From assembly GCA_021209875.1 (NCBI GenBank), contig JAGYVD010000001.1:1922001-1986000 (forward strand): a DNA stretch of 64,000 nucleotides, read 5' to 3'. The position numbers and the translations under genes are program-made. Shown piece after piece: positions 24,947 through 37,002 of the stretch. The notes beneath the pieces are model-generated. The model was not told the origin of the DNA, ran no database searches, and saw nothing but the letters and a program-made list of their open reading frames with translations. This stretch comes from Rosellinia necatrix (taxonomy: Eukaryota > Ascomycota > Sordariomycetes > Xylariales > Xylariaceae). Numbering within the stretch: the first letter of the stretch is position 1; each line of letters begins with the position of its first letter.

Positions 24947-26621
24947 ATCCCTTCATCTTGGTACCTTGAAAGTTCCGGTGTTTCGACCGGATCATAGTGG
25001 ATGCTCCATGGTTCTCGGCACGCCGGCGTGCTCCTGGCATTCCTCGGTAGCGACTTGTGTTCTCGCGAGGTCTTGTGGCTTGCATAAGACGAGAGCCCGA
25101 CGTTATGGAAGTAGTGTACGATGGCTAGCGCGGCAGGGATCTTCGGACGTAGGTTGCCTGTCACGAGCGACGAGATCGAGCCTAGTGTGCCTACATCCTT
25201 CTATACCGTAGCTCGGCGCCCATACACCAGTTGGCCTGCGCTCCCAACAGCATGTGCAAATGTATGGATCTATGTATGTCAGCATCTTCTAGACTTCAAA
25301 CGGTCTAGCCTGGTGCCGCCCAGCTTCCCTCAGCCCTCATCCACTCCACATGATTCGATGATGATCTACACGGTTATCTGCTGTTCTCCCTCTAGCGTCG
25401 CCAGTTCCCAACGCCTAATCGGTTTAGCAGCTGTTGTTATGTATTATTGCTGCCCCGTGCAGCATCACCACTGGGACACCATGAACAGAGCTATGGGGAA
25501 ACAAGGTGTGCGTGATCGTATCTGATCGTGGATACAGCATACATGATAGATGAATGCTGTACATGAGCACTGTACATACACGCCAGGGCCTCCCTCCTCT
25601 TTCGTCGCTTCTTCCAACCGCCGCCGGGGTTCACTACTCCGAGAGAGAGAGAGAGAGTCCATTCGGTACCTGACTAGAACTGAAAGGGCCGTAGGCTGAC
25701 TCGGCGGCTTACGCACAAAATCCAGGGGCTTGATCCATCCTTCGATCTCATCGCATCCCCAGGATAAAAATGTCCCAACTCTCCTACCCAAATCGAGGCA
25801 CACCACACCGGCCTAGCAGTCTTATACATACCATGTAACTAATTTAATTCCGCCTGTGGCGGTCAAAGCAGGTTCCAGAGGGAAGTTCTAGTGCACACTA
25901 CTGTATCCAGTCAACACCCTTCCTGGGGCACGGCACTATGACACTCATCCCGCGCCGCCCACATGCGTACAATCTCTCATATGTGCGGGAATAAACAAAA
26001 GAAAAGAAAAGAAAAGCAAAGAGAGCAGAGCATGTTTATTATTGGAATCACCATAGCATGCAAATATTTCGCAAGCGTCGATGCTACTCCTGATGCGCAG
26101 CCGAGGGTGCATGTGCTGCATGCCGCCAATATTTACAGACGGCCAAGGCCATAGGCCATGCAAGCGCATCGAGGTCCTCTGTACGGTATTAGTGTAGTTA
26201 GCCTATGCGCCTGCCCCTCTATCGTTCCCCCAGCACAAGAGAGAAGAGGCGCCCTTATTCGCCCAGCGTGGCGACATGGGGTTGAACGCGTAATTTTCAC
26301 CCACCTTGCGCAGGTTTGGATGACAACAGCCCCCACGGGCCGAGAGTATTGTGCCACCGCACTCTGGCCGCTCGAGATGCTCTGCTGATTGATCAGGATT
26401 TCCGCAGGTTCGGAACCAAAAATATTCAACCGGTAGCTGAGACGACGTGCGGCACTTTATCATAAGCAGGTACAGAGGCAGAGGGCATGTTGCGTGCCAA
26501 TTAGACCGCCATTTCCGCGCCGCTCATCTCGTTTCTCGGGGTTCGTTCTTGGTATCCCTGCCGACGACTTGGGGGGGGTGTAGTGTATATACAGGCGGTA
26601 GATAAATAGGTAGGTATTGCC

Positions 26622-26648
26622 GTGTGTATATGTGTATATGTGTGTGTG

Positions 26649-26679
<31 letters not shown>

Positions 26680-26682
26680 ATG
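26622..26682. repeat. (GT)n microsatellite
   Basis: A GT/ATGT-rich stretch with a pure GT core at about 26653-26679. It produces spurious Thr/His-rich frames on the minus strand. Confidence 0.9.
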
Positions 26683-27699
26683 CATGGCCGCGCCCCGTCC
26701 GGAGAATAATAAATAATTGATAACGCCAAAGGATATCACGTCGGCGTCCATCCCGAGCGAGTTTGCAGATGGGCCGCAAACATGTTCTCGATGCCATGTA
26801 ACCTCGATTAATGAGGGGATCAGCAGCAAACCGGGCAGCAGCGCTGACGATCTTATCGCATCCCCGACATCCTATATCGTCGGGCCACTCCGTCCGACAT
26901 ATAGCTGCTTAGAAGACAATGCCGTGGGCCGTTTCCAGCCACGCTCTGTCCGCCGCTCATCCGTTTCCCCCTGGCCATTGTGGGCGAGATAGATGAATCA
27001 ACAGACTCACTCCCCTCCCTGCTCGTCACAAACCCAGAGCCAAGATACATCCATACGTCCCAGACCCCCAGCCATCCCGATGCCAAACGCCCCGCACGCC
27101 GACTGGGCTTTTCTACAAGCTTGGAGGGTAGATGCGTAGGGTGTGGTGTGCACGTAAATTCATTTGGACATGCACACAGCAGGCCATGCTGGTTGCCATG
27201 GCAAGCCGTATTTATGCACGACGAAGATTCGGGTCGATCACCTAGCCAATATATGATTGCCTTTGTTTTCCCCCCGCGACGGCTGAAGCGCGTCGGCAAG
27301 CATATTTGCAGCTTGTGCTCTTGTCGCCTATATCCAGGCACATCATACACTCATGCGCCTAGCTACCGAGAAAGCCGGCAGGGAGCTAATGAGGATCGAC
27401 CAGCCATCTGTTGCATCACGGGCCCAGAGCGGTCGTGCACTAAGCCACCGTGTTCTAACTAGCAATGCCCATATACCCCATCTTTAGTATTAGGTAGAGG
27501 CTCTCTCACTTTGCCACGCCCTCGTGTGACCCAGGGGGTATCACGGCTTACAAGTCGGTTGGGCGTACACGATACGACCAACCATCAACTAAGTTGGGAG
27601 CTGATCTGGCCCCTGAGCCATCACTCGTATACTGTTCCCAAATCTCGTTCTCTCCCTTCATTCTAGGTCCGCACTGCTAGATATAGTCTAGTCAATGGT

Positions 27700-30660
27700 C
27701 ACTTTTGTAAGCCATGCAAGATTTCATGACATAAAGCCTAGGTATTGTTGGGCTTGAAGTAACGCTAGTCCATGGCAAGTCGTCTTTATATTCAAGTGCC
27801 TCCCCACATGTTATCTTCACTTAGTAGTCTAGGCCAACATGCTTGTTATCTAGTAATGATAATCGCTGAGGATTTAGATAGAAGTACTTATGGAGTTTAT
27901 ACTTCATATATGATGTTCAAGCGACCAAATAAAGCATAGGCTAAAACTAATACGTAAATATATCCTCTTTTATTCACCAGCTCTCACTTCACTCTAATTA
28001 TCCAACTGCCTTGTGAAGGCAGAGAAGCCTTTCTAATTATTACTGTACACCAAAATCTCACTACCAACTATATAGCTATCTGTTATGTTGCCCCCTACAA
28101 AGGTTCCCACCGCTGTAGATGTAAGGACTAATTATCCCAAGTGAGAATCCCTAAGTTCCCGAAAAGTTCTTAGGAAAGCGCGTATAACATAAAAGCTTAT
28201 GTTAAGCTACAGTGTTAACAGAAATCCCATGATAAGTGTAAGAAGGTAAGTGTAAAAAGAACAGATGAACTAGTTTTAGTCGAATATATGGGCTATTCGT
28301 AGACCAATAAAAGCAATTAGTTGGTAACTGGCTTTTAATGGATTAAAAGGGGATCTGAACTTCTGTTAATATACATAATGTAACCTACAACAACACTAGG
28401 ACAGGGTTAGATAGACATATAATCGATCATTCTAGTCTTGGATTATCAAAATTAAACACTGAAACTGTAATATAATTGAATGGCCAAACACTATGGATAG
28501 AACAATGATGTAATCAAAGATTACATTGATACCATATTAGGTGGTGATGTTACAATATAACAAAATACCTCATGGTATAGTGCAATCTACACTTACTATC
28601 ATGGACAAGACCAATATTAACCAAGTTTTATAGTGAAAAAGAAACATGATCCCCCTTCGGAAAAACTAGCACCAATTATGAAATAAATATAGAAACTTCC
28701 CATGGAATAATCTAAGCCCACTTTCAATATCAGTCTACTTTTAAGCGTTGCACTAATTGGGCACACAACCAAGTTGACTTATATTCTTATTTCTATAGTA
28801 TACATGCAGAAGAAACAAAAGTGCTAGTTATCAGAATAAACACTGTGACAATTACTGTCTGATAATAATATGGCTGATCCCGGCCGCAAATCAATGTATC
28901 GGTAGGTGTGGTAAACGTGTTCTCGCTTGGTTTCTACAGTCTCAAGTATAGCTGAATACAATTGCGGGTTTCGTTCTTGTTCTTGATACTGCATTCCCGA
29001 CTTAGGGGGCCTCGTGGGTGCAAAATGACAATGATAAGATTATTTGGGACATAAACAGGGTTTTAAGGGTACTCGGTTAATTCGTCAGGCGCATGATACA
29101 CGGTTCATACGAAAAGGAACTCTTCCACTGCATATACATTGCGTGTTACAATATACAATGGCATCTATCTAGAGATACGCTTATTGCCCATGTTCTATGC
29201 GACTTGAGATGTAAACTAAAATGCCTCAGCTAAAGTAGGACGAACTGATAGCTGCAACTGAAAGTTATTGGGTGCCTGCCAGCCTTAACATAGGACATTG
29301 GGCTTTTACCAGTCAATACCAGGACACACATATGTTATACAGCAGATAATCACCATGTTTTATTGGGACTAATGGTAACTAGGCAGCACTAACCTAGAGA
29401 CTGTCGACCTAGGCTCTCTATTAGTTGAACTCTAGGCAACCTACTGGGAGGGCTTCATCGGGCCCCACCGCGTATACTTCAGGCCCTCTAATTATCAAAA
29501 AAAAAAAAACAAAAAAAAAAAACAAAATACACACACACGAGATGTGCGAAATTTTAGGATTAACGGTCGTATATATTCACATCATGTTGATCAGGCGGCG
29601 TTGACATCGTCGGCATGTACAAATTCTATTCGCCACCCTTGGTGACCACTTCTGTGGCTGCAAGAAGCAACGAGCCCGAGAGGGAAAATTAAACTAGAAT
29701 ACCAATATGGAGTATCTACTTACGTTAAGTAGCTTGAACTGGAGATATAAATAAATTATATTCACGTAGGAAATTTCTTTTAGCTACATTACTATTTTTA
29801 TATGGTTGTATAATTGCTTGTAAATGGCCGTGGGCTGTCACCATCAATTATTAATTATCATATAAGCGTGTAGAGTGACTATATAGAATAGTTTTAGCTT
29901 GTGGTTAGGACTCTATAGGGCGAAAGGCTGATTCCTGAACCTTTCGACATTTGGAGGGCCTTGGAGGTCTATATATAAAGCCAAATCGAGTATTACAACC
30001 CTAGGTGTTAGGTGGTCAGCAGCAACATGCTGGATAGGTCCACCTGAAATATATTTTTTTTCTGTGCACTCCTATAGTATTATATATCTTGGCACCAATA
30101 CCTTCTTCAATTCATTCGCCGTATTATATAGGATACTACGCTGGTAGCACATCGTCTATTTATCATGTTCGTCATGGAATACGGTTATAGCACAATGCCA
30201 CAGCGCCACCATTGCTGGAGGCAAAAGTATCACGTTGTTAAGCTGAGCACTTTACAGTCTGAAGCCACTCATATACTGTCACAGTTGTAATATGACAATG
30301 CTGTGGTATCTCTATCTAGTCTTCCAATTGCAACTACACGGTTATTGTTTGGACCTGCTATCGCGGTTTTTTTTTTTTTTACAAAAACAATGAAAAGAGA
30401 AAGTAAAAAAAAAAAAAAACCTGCGATGCCCTGTAAATTCGAAGGCGAGCATGCCCTAATAGATAGGAGTCGTACAGAATTATGAGGCGACAGGGAGAAG
30501 TGAAATATTTACGAGCACCCCGTGCTCCCTAATATTTCACGTAACGGAAATCACATGTCATATCCAAGCTAATAAGAATCGCTCGGGATGCAAAGACAGC
30601 TAAAGTATCTTAATTACGTCCTAAATAAATGTTTTTCCTAGCCGAGGTCATTTTAGACGA
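27700..30660. other. AT-rich, gene-free island (candidate RIP-degraded repeat DNA)
   Basis: The sequence changes from balanced composition to markedly AT-rich across about 3 kb, with frequent TATA, TTAT and ATAAT words and stops in all frames. No open frame of 60 codons occurs between about 27.46 and 30.30 kb. It also contains A-homopolymers (about 29498-29522) and T/A runs at 30368-30418. In filamentous ascomycetes such blocks are usually transposons mutated C-to-T by repeat-induced point mutation. I cannot recognise the original element and see no terminal repeats. FKBP12 begins within about 100 bp of its right edge. Confidence 0.7.
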
Positions 30661-30753
30661 AGCTGCTTGTTGCCATATTTTGCAGTTACGCTATAACGCA
30701 ATCCTCCTACGGCTTATGCGCCCGTGTATGCAATATTCCAGCTGGTGGTGCGC

Positions 30754-31674
30754 TCACGCGACCTTCTTTAGATGGACATCGCTGAGAACCGAAGTTGTTA
30801 GTTTGATGAGAACTGACAGCATACTGTATCATTGTACCTGTCGGGGAACCACTTACAAGATCAAGTCCGCGTTAGGGGGGATGTGACCAGTAAACCCACT
30901 GTTCCCAATCCGTCAGCTAATTAGTCCTAATGAAAGAGGCGGTTTGGGATATAACGAAACGCAATAGGAGATAGCGTGAGCGCTGTTTTGATTTGAGTGA
31001 CACGATGACAAGAGAATAGTGTAATTCCGTGGATTCATCCACATACCGGGTGCCGTAGCCGAAATCGCTATAAGACGTTCGCGTTAGCTGCCGATGTATT
31101 GGTTTGGGGTTCCTAGTAGAATCCGTACCTAGAGATATCCAGAGTAGCCTTCTCTCCAACCTTCATCTGAGTGACGCCTTCATCCCAACCTGGTAGTTCA
31201 TTACATCAGCCAAAGTTCATTGGATGTCGCTGTGACAAACCCCTACCTTTGATGACCTGACCAACGCCAATCCGTGTGACAAAGTCGCCGCGACCAACTG
31301 ACGAGTCGAACCTATCATTGAAGGTTTCCAATGTCAGTAAATAGGCCGAGGGTTAAGGCAAGAACAAGGCAGCTGACGTCACACCATGAAGACACATGGG
31401 GACTACGGCAGGTAGTGTATTCGAAGTACTGCTCGACTGTCCGTGGTGGTGGTGTCGGTGGTATGGGATGGAGGGAGGGAAGGAGGGAGGGAGGGATGGC
31501 GGGGTAGCTCCGAGTCAAGAATCTTCTGGACAATAAAGACAATGCTCACTTGTCACCCTTGTTATTGGGCTTGTTAGTGTTCTTGAGCCAGCCGGTATAC
31601 TCGATGGTGACGGTCTGGCCTACGGTGGGCGTGGCGCCAGTGCCCTCCTGGATGACGGTCTTGGTAACACCCAT
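30754..31674 (-). CDS. FPR1: FKBP12-type peptidyl-prolyl cis-trans isomerase
   Basis: Small cytosolic prolyl isomerase and target of FK506 and rapamycin in fungi. Six exons on the minus strand: 31674-31550, 31311-31247, 31189-31129, 31067-31047, 30898-30857, 30781-30754. The introns are 238, 57, 61, 148 and 75 nt, all GT-AG. The spliced frame is exactly 114 codons (113 residues), a normal FKBP12 length. In order it reads MGVTKTVIQEGTG, GQTVTIEYTGWL, NNKGDK|FDSSVGRGDFVTRIGVGQVIKG, WDEGVTQMKVGEKATLDISS, DFGYGTR, GFTGHIPPNADLIF, DVHLKKVA. The binding-pocket residues of the family are present: Tyr in IEYTG, Phe-Asp in FDSS, Phe in DFVT, Val-Ile and Trp in VIKGWDEG, Tyr in GYG, Ile-Pro-Pro, and Phe in LIFDV. 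Exon 4 is only 21 nt. The first exon alone appears truncated because the donor GTGAGC forms an in-frame TGA, but the gene is intact. Confidence 0.95.
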
Positions 31675-34600
31675 GATGATGAAGAAGCAGGATTTTTTGT
31701 TGCTGTTGTGTGGATCTGTGGACGATGATGGGAGAGAAACAAGTGGTGTTAAATGTTTTGGAAGAATTGGGAAATGTGAGCGTAAATAAGTACTAACTTA
31801 AGATACCTCCTGCAGGTGGGATGTTTAGCGTCTTTTCTACCCACCGGAACTACCACGTTTCCGTACCACAGACTTAGGGAGGCAAGTACAGCCAAGGTGA
31901 GGGGCACCCAAGACTGCACAGCAATTTATGGACCCTGTGCCCGGGGCGAGTATCCTCTTGTAAATGTACCAGTAAACTCGGGGACACGGCCAAATCACTC
32001 TGCTAGGTACCTAGGTAACTTGCTGCCGGGAATTCGAGCGCGGCCGCGTACAAGAGAAGGTGGGAGGAACTGATGGGTGGCGGGGTGGTGTGCAGGTGTT
32101 GTAACTAGCTGGCAGGTACCTATACCCACCATGTACAGCCGTAGGTCTCACGAGGGAGCATGGAATTCGCGACTTGCCTGCTTATTAGCTGCCCAGAATA
32201 GGGTCTCCCTGCGTCTACCAGGTAGGAGGGACGGGCCTTTTTTGGTTCAGGTCAATCCTGTCACATCGCGTCAATCACACACGGAGGGAAGGCGGGCACT
32301 GGAGGCGAGCTCAATTTAATCTTAGGAAAGCATCTACATACCTACTTACATAGTAGTAGTAGTATTAACGTCGTAGGTAGCTAGCTAGCTAGCTAGGTAG
32401 GTAGGTATAATAATAAGACATGGTACGTCAGGAGTCATCTGCGTTACACAGTTGTCATTCATACCTACAGGCCGGCTAGGTACCGGCCTACCTGGGTATG
32501 TATTTGAATACCTACTCACTCTTATGTTGAGAGCGACCTTTATCCCTAAAACTAGATTGTCTGATAAGCATGGGGAACCTGGCATTCATATATTTTATTT
32601 ATATACGGACCCATGTTCATCGTAATCTTTGAAATTGTGAGACGTGGTAGTTACTGATCTGCCCAATTGTAGAGTTGGACGTGTTCAAGTAACCATGAAA
32701 TAGGTGCCCAGGTAGGTAGGTAGGTAATGAGCATGGAATTTTATTAAGGGAATGTGCATGTTACCTAGGTAGGTACTAATACATACAATCCAAGTGCATT
32801 ATGATTGAAGAAAAGTACATAGGTATGGTCTAGGTATATAATTAGAATACCTAAGGAACCTAGGTAGGGAGGTACCTAGGTAGTGTCCCTTCAGTGCTAC
32901 ATAATACTTTACATATGTGTGAGTGAGATGTTTGCTCATGACGGCATACTTGTACATAGCACGCCGATCACCACCCCTCCTCCCCGCTTTATTGGGTTGG
33001 GGATTACTTGCAGCGCTGTGGATCTACCAACAACGGGATAGGTAAATGCAGTAGCCAATCACTCACCAGGAACGGACCGTCTCCTTCACCGCAAGCGTCC
33101 CGCTCACTTGGCCTATTACCCCGCTGCTGTTGCCGGATACCCAGTTAATTTCGGACTGGAACTAGAAGCTTCTGACGAGTTTAACATTTCACGGTGAGTC
33201 GTACAACGACTCTTGTCATGGGTTCTACAATGAGTCGCAGTCCTGCGGCGCCACCCGCTACGGTTGTAAGGCGGGAGAGGGGGGTCGATCGGCTTGTAGG
33301 GAATCAGGCCGGTCGGCAACACTGACGATGGCATTGCCACGACAGATTGTCCGGCAGGCGGGGGAGATCCCAAGGGGATGCGGGAGGCAATCAATCAACC
33401 CATGGGCCTGGCTGCCTGCACCGATGATCACGTCGCCTACATTGCCCGCGGACAGGGCGCGGACAAACATCCAGCCTCAGTACACTACCTCGCTACCCCT
33501 GTCGTTCATGTCGGCCATTGTTGGCCCTGGTTCTCCTTGCGTGGCTTCGTCCTGAGAAGGCGTGGCGCGGGTGACAAGCGAAGATGAGCCTAACTTTTAA
33601 TGGTTGCTCGTCCTGGAGCCTATATGTTCTATATGTTCTATATGTTCTATATGTTCTATATGCTCTATGTGTTCTATATGCTCTATATGTTCTATATGTT
33701 TTACCAAGTGGCGTTACTAGCACCGACCTGATCGAGGGCGTGCGTGGCCGAGCGCATCCTGAGCTACGTCTCGGGGTGTTTTGCTGGTCGCCTTTTAAGC
33801 TGATGCAAAGAGATCTTGTCTGGCATTTCGTATAGGGAAGTTCAAACCTGTCTATTTCCCCGCAAAATGCAATAGCAGTTCCTTTTTTAAAAGCTATGTC
33901 ACCCCCGAGCGCTCCGAACCCGGTGTTTCCAGCGTCATGGGATTGGACGTGCTGGTACCCCAGGGATGCGCTTCACTATATATCCTATATACAGAGCGAT
34001 GACAGTAGGCATCTCCTCCGACCCCCTGTCCGGATTCTCAAGGCTTGGGAAGGGGTACCCGGATGTTGACTCTCCTGGAGGATGGCCAATTCGTCTGAAT
34101 ATATCCATTGTTGTGTGATCTCGTTTTCTCGCGAGCCAGCTCCAGCCGTCGCTGTGGTTTAAGCGACAACTACCATGCGCCATATTAGATTTTCATTGGG
34201 AATGCCGGAGACAAACCCGAAGATACCCGCAGATGCCCCCAAGGGATCCCCCAGGGTACTCTGTAGCTCAATTATCGGGGTGAAACAAACATTGGGGATT
34301 GGCTTCAAAGGCGACCGAGTACTTTAGGTAGCCTCCCTGGCTCCCTGGCTGGAAAAGATTGGTATGGAGACAACGACAGCTGGATAGTGCTCTTATTCCA
34401 CAATCGGATCGGTAATGAATCCAATATACCATAGAAACAATCAGCCCGTTTTAAAGTTAGGTAGTCAGCCCTTACTGAGTTGGCGCATGCTCCTCTTTCT
34501 GACTTCATCGTATGATTCATCTCCATAACTTACAACATGCTTGCTAGTTTTCGCATGGATGATCTTGCTGGAATTCACCCTCTGTTCCCTTCGTTCCCTT

Positions 34601-34804
34601 GACATATACCTCGGTTCTAGCACTTAATAGCCCCGGCGTTTGTACAACAGTGGCTTTGTTGTACCGTTTCTTTCGCTTGTGTTCATTCGTGGCATAGCTA
34701 TATAAGAGGTCGTTGATAATCCCTAGGTACATCCCAACACCTATACACCCACAAGCCTACAAACTCCCTATTCGGTTCGCCAAACATCTTACTCGTCAAA
34801 GAAC
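31675..34804. other. Divergent intergenic region between FKBP12 and the SprT-like gene
   Basis: About 3.1 kb separating two divergent genes. It has GGTAGGTA/TACCTA tracts (32380-32410, 32700-32900) and a 10-bp minisatellite at about 33619-33701. No exon is recognised on either strand. The ends should carry the two promoters. Confidence 0.5.
33619..33701. repeat. Minisatellite, unit TTCTATATG-like, about eight copies
   Basis: Tandem 10-bp copies of a CTATATGTT unit, some with GCTC or GTG variants (CTATATGCT, CTATGTGTT). They translate as Tyr-Val-Leu repeats on the plus strand and Tyr-Arg-Thr repeats on the minus strand, which should not be read as genes. Confidence 0.9.
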
Positions 34805-35641
34805 ATGTCGGATATCTTATCATTACCCCTGGGGCCTAGAAAGATCGTGTGGGAGTTTGTTCGTCGCTCCGAGTTCTGGCTCCGGGTACCAGGCAATGAA
34901 AGAAGAAGCTTTTGGGAAATGGACAATCCGGACCAGCCATTGTACCTCTTCACAGCCTTCGACGTCGTGCAATTTACTAAAGCTCACAGCCTGGCCTCGA
35001 TAGCTACTAATGATAACGAGCTTCTAAGGGTGTTTAAAGAGAAACTCCGGGCCGACTGGGAGGCGGATCAAGCAACCCCTTACGAAGAGGCTCACATAGC
35101 CCGAGTGTTGGGCGACTATCTGTTGTGGATAGACCGCATTTTCTTCTTCGGCCTCCTGGCCCGCCCAACGAAGCGTGAAGGTGAGTTGGTTGCCGAGCGA
35201 CCAATCGTCGCGCTCCAACTCGAGTCTGGGTTGGTGGACGCCGATGGTAAGTCGTTAAATGGGAGATTCGTAATCAGCACCGGCAAACTTCTCGTGAGCA
35301 CGCGCCGGAAGTCAGGGAAGCTCCAGTTATTCCCTAAAGCGCTCGCCATCGTGGTACACGAACTAGTTCATGCTTACCTTCATATTCTGGTGCGGGATGA
35401 CGAGGCCGCCCGTTATTTTAGGGACATAGACCAAGATAGCGGCCACGGTATCCAGTTCCAAACGCTTCTTCGGTTTATCTTGCTCAAGCTATTCGAGTGG
35501 GTACCTACGATGAAGTATCTCAGAGGGCTGGCGATACTCACTCGAGTGGACTTGCGTGCTGCACTCGCGAGACCACCAATCTCCGAGGATGTTGCTAGGT
35601 CGTTGATTTACCCAGAGGAAGCCTGGCGCGCGAGCGTGTAA
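34805..35641 (+). CDS. SprT-like zinc metalloprotease-fold protein
   Basis: Single exon, 278 residues, ATG at 34805. The centre carries a zincin signature HELVH (residues 185-189), with two likely zinc-binding histidines and the catalytic glutamate. A third candidate ligand follows in DSGHGIQFQ (His214), the spacing and form (HG..F) seen in SprT-like domains. SprT-like proteins include Spartan/Wss1-type proteases of DNA-protein crosslinks, but many fungal members are uncharacterised. Here there is no zinc-finger, PCNA-binding or SUMO-interaction motif that I can see, so the DNA-repair role is not supported. There is no signal peptide or membrane segment, so it should be soluble and intracellular. 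The N-terminal half (LPLGPRKIVWEFVRRSEFW, LFTAFDVVQF) has no family known to me. It is divergent from FKBP12. Confidence 0.78.
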   Translation: MSDILSLPLGPRKIVWEFVRRSEFWLRVPGNERRSFWEMDNPDQPLYLFTAFDVVQFTKAHSLASIATNDNELLRVFKEKLRADWEADQATPYEEAHIARVLGDYLLWIDRIFFFGLLARPTKREGELVAERPIVALQLESGLVDADGKSLNGRFVISTGKLLVSTRRKSGKLQLFPKALAIVVHELVHAYLHILVRDDEAARYFRDIDQDSGHGIQFQTLLRFILLKLFEWVPTMKYLRGLAILTRVDLRAALARPPISEDVARSLIYPEEAWRASV

Positions 35642-37002
35642 CATGGAAAACCGGCATGCTGGCTTCCGGAACAAACCAAATGCCTAACATCGTGAAGGAT
35701 TGGCTATGTCAAACCGACTGAGTTGTTTGAAGCTCTCTTCTTCCGCTGATTACCAGGTTAGATGGCGGCTATATCCGCAGATCGCCACGTCAAGCTTATC
35801 TTAAGTGGCAAAGCTAGCCATCTCTCATCTAGTAGCTAGTAAAACATTCATTATTAAATTTGGGGCTGATCTTCCACTAGTAGTTCAACTTAGTGCTGTC
35901 TATTTTATGTTACAACTCTGTTCTTAGATTTATACGCTCAACATGCAATGACTACACTGGAGAGCTGGTGATCGGCGTAGTATGGACGATGAAAACTCTC
36001 GGCCTTAAACCTATGTATAATTCATGTAGGTAAAAATATGATACGTAATGGTATAGCTCGCACCTATTGTACCGGTATTCTAGTGTACTAGGCCAGGGCC
36101 CTTTTTTTAATTTTTTTTTTAACGCCTCTGTCCCCTCAGACCTTATGCGACCGTTAGACACCTCTTGTCGCGACAGGGACAAAGAGGACACCTACATGCC
36201 ACCCTAGCGAAGAGGGCCCAGAGTTCGCAACATTCTGGTTCGTGATACGCGACCTCTATCGCCATCCTAGGGTGGTCAACATCCCGGGACTTGGTTCTCC
36301 TCGCCCATTTCCCCCCCGAATACTCGAGCGTGTGGAAGTGTCTAAGCCTGATGAGCGATATACAGGCCCCTCGAATCAGACACATTAGAACTAGGATCAT
36401 CTTGTAGTAGAAGCGCGCGTTGCTAAATATGCTCCAGAATCTGGTGCGGCTTCACTACTGGCAGGTTGAGTGTATTGATAGATAGATTTGGGATTGCATA
36501 GAAATGGCACTAAATAGCTACCTAGGTAATAAGATGATAATCAAAGGCCATCTGTTCCGGATTGCTACCTTGCCCGCAGCCGTAGGGAGTGTGGTGCACA
36601 GATGAAGACCCCTCCACAGAACGTCATAGTGCTGTTTGATAAGTCAATGCTAATGCAAGGGCCAGACAGGTGCTTTAAGTACCTGCCTACGTAATAGTGG
36701 GTTGGGAGGGGCACATTTCAGGTCCCCAGTGGGACCGTTTGATTACCTCTTCCCGGATGCCGTCTACACCGTACGTGTCCCGACCCCGGCGCCCTCCAAA
36801 CCGAGGAGCCAGCTACCAGGCGCTACGGCACCTGTCGGAGCCGTCAGGTACACCTCTGGCATGCCGGCACCGCACACATGTATGATATTCTCTCTTCGCC
36901 GCCCTACTGGGATTTTCGTATCCGCTTGTCGTGACCAGCAGTGAGTTGGTCAGTCAGTCAGTCAGTCAGTCAGTCAGTCAGTCAGTCAAGCCGGCCTTCG
37001 CG
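35642..37002. other. Intergenic region upstream of the phosphotransferase gene
   Basis: About 1.36 kb. It includes an AT-leaning stretch at 35820-36120 with a T-rich run (36101-36120) and ends in a GTCA repeat just before the next start codon. No exon seen. Confidence 0.5.
36949..36988 (+). repeat. (GTCA)10 tetranucleotide repeat in the 5' leader
   Basis: Ten perfect GTCA units end 14 nt before the ATG at 37003. Because they lie in the probable leader of the phosphotransferase gene, length changes would alter the spacing upstream of the start codon but not the protein. Confidence 0.95.

Larger units (their letters stand above)
20886..27699. other. Long gene-poor region upstream of MSB2
   Basis: About 6.8 kb with no supported gene. 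The first 1-1.3 kb is probably the MSB2 promoter and leader. Later parts hold GGTAGGTA/TACCTA tracts (22840-22870, 23300-23340, 23690-23780), two 14-bp minisatellites and a GT microsatellite. Open frames of up to about 160 codons exist (for example 26980-27462) but show no family similarity, no domain and no codon pattern that persuades me. Confidence 0.45.

Noticed and set aside
26980..27462. 160-codon plus-strand open frame
   Set aside because: Composition is like flanking non-coding DNA and it overlaps an equally long minus-strand frame; no family signature.
31550..31674. Apparent truncated FKBP (stop after 42 codons)
   Set aside because: The stop is created by the GTGAGC donor; five further exons complete the gene, so it is not a pseudogene.
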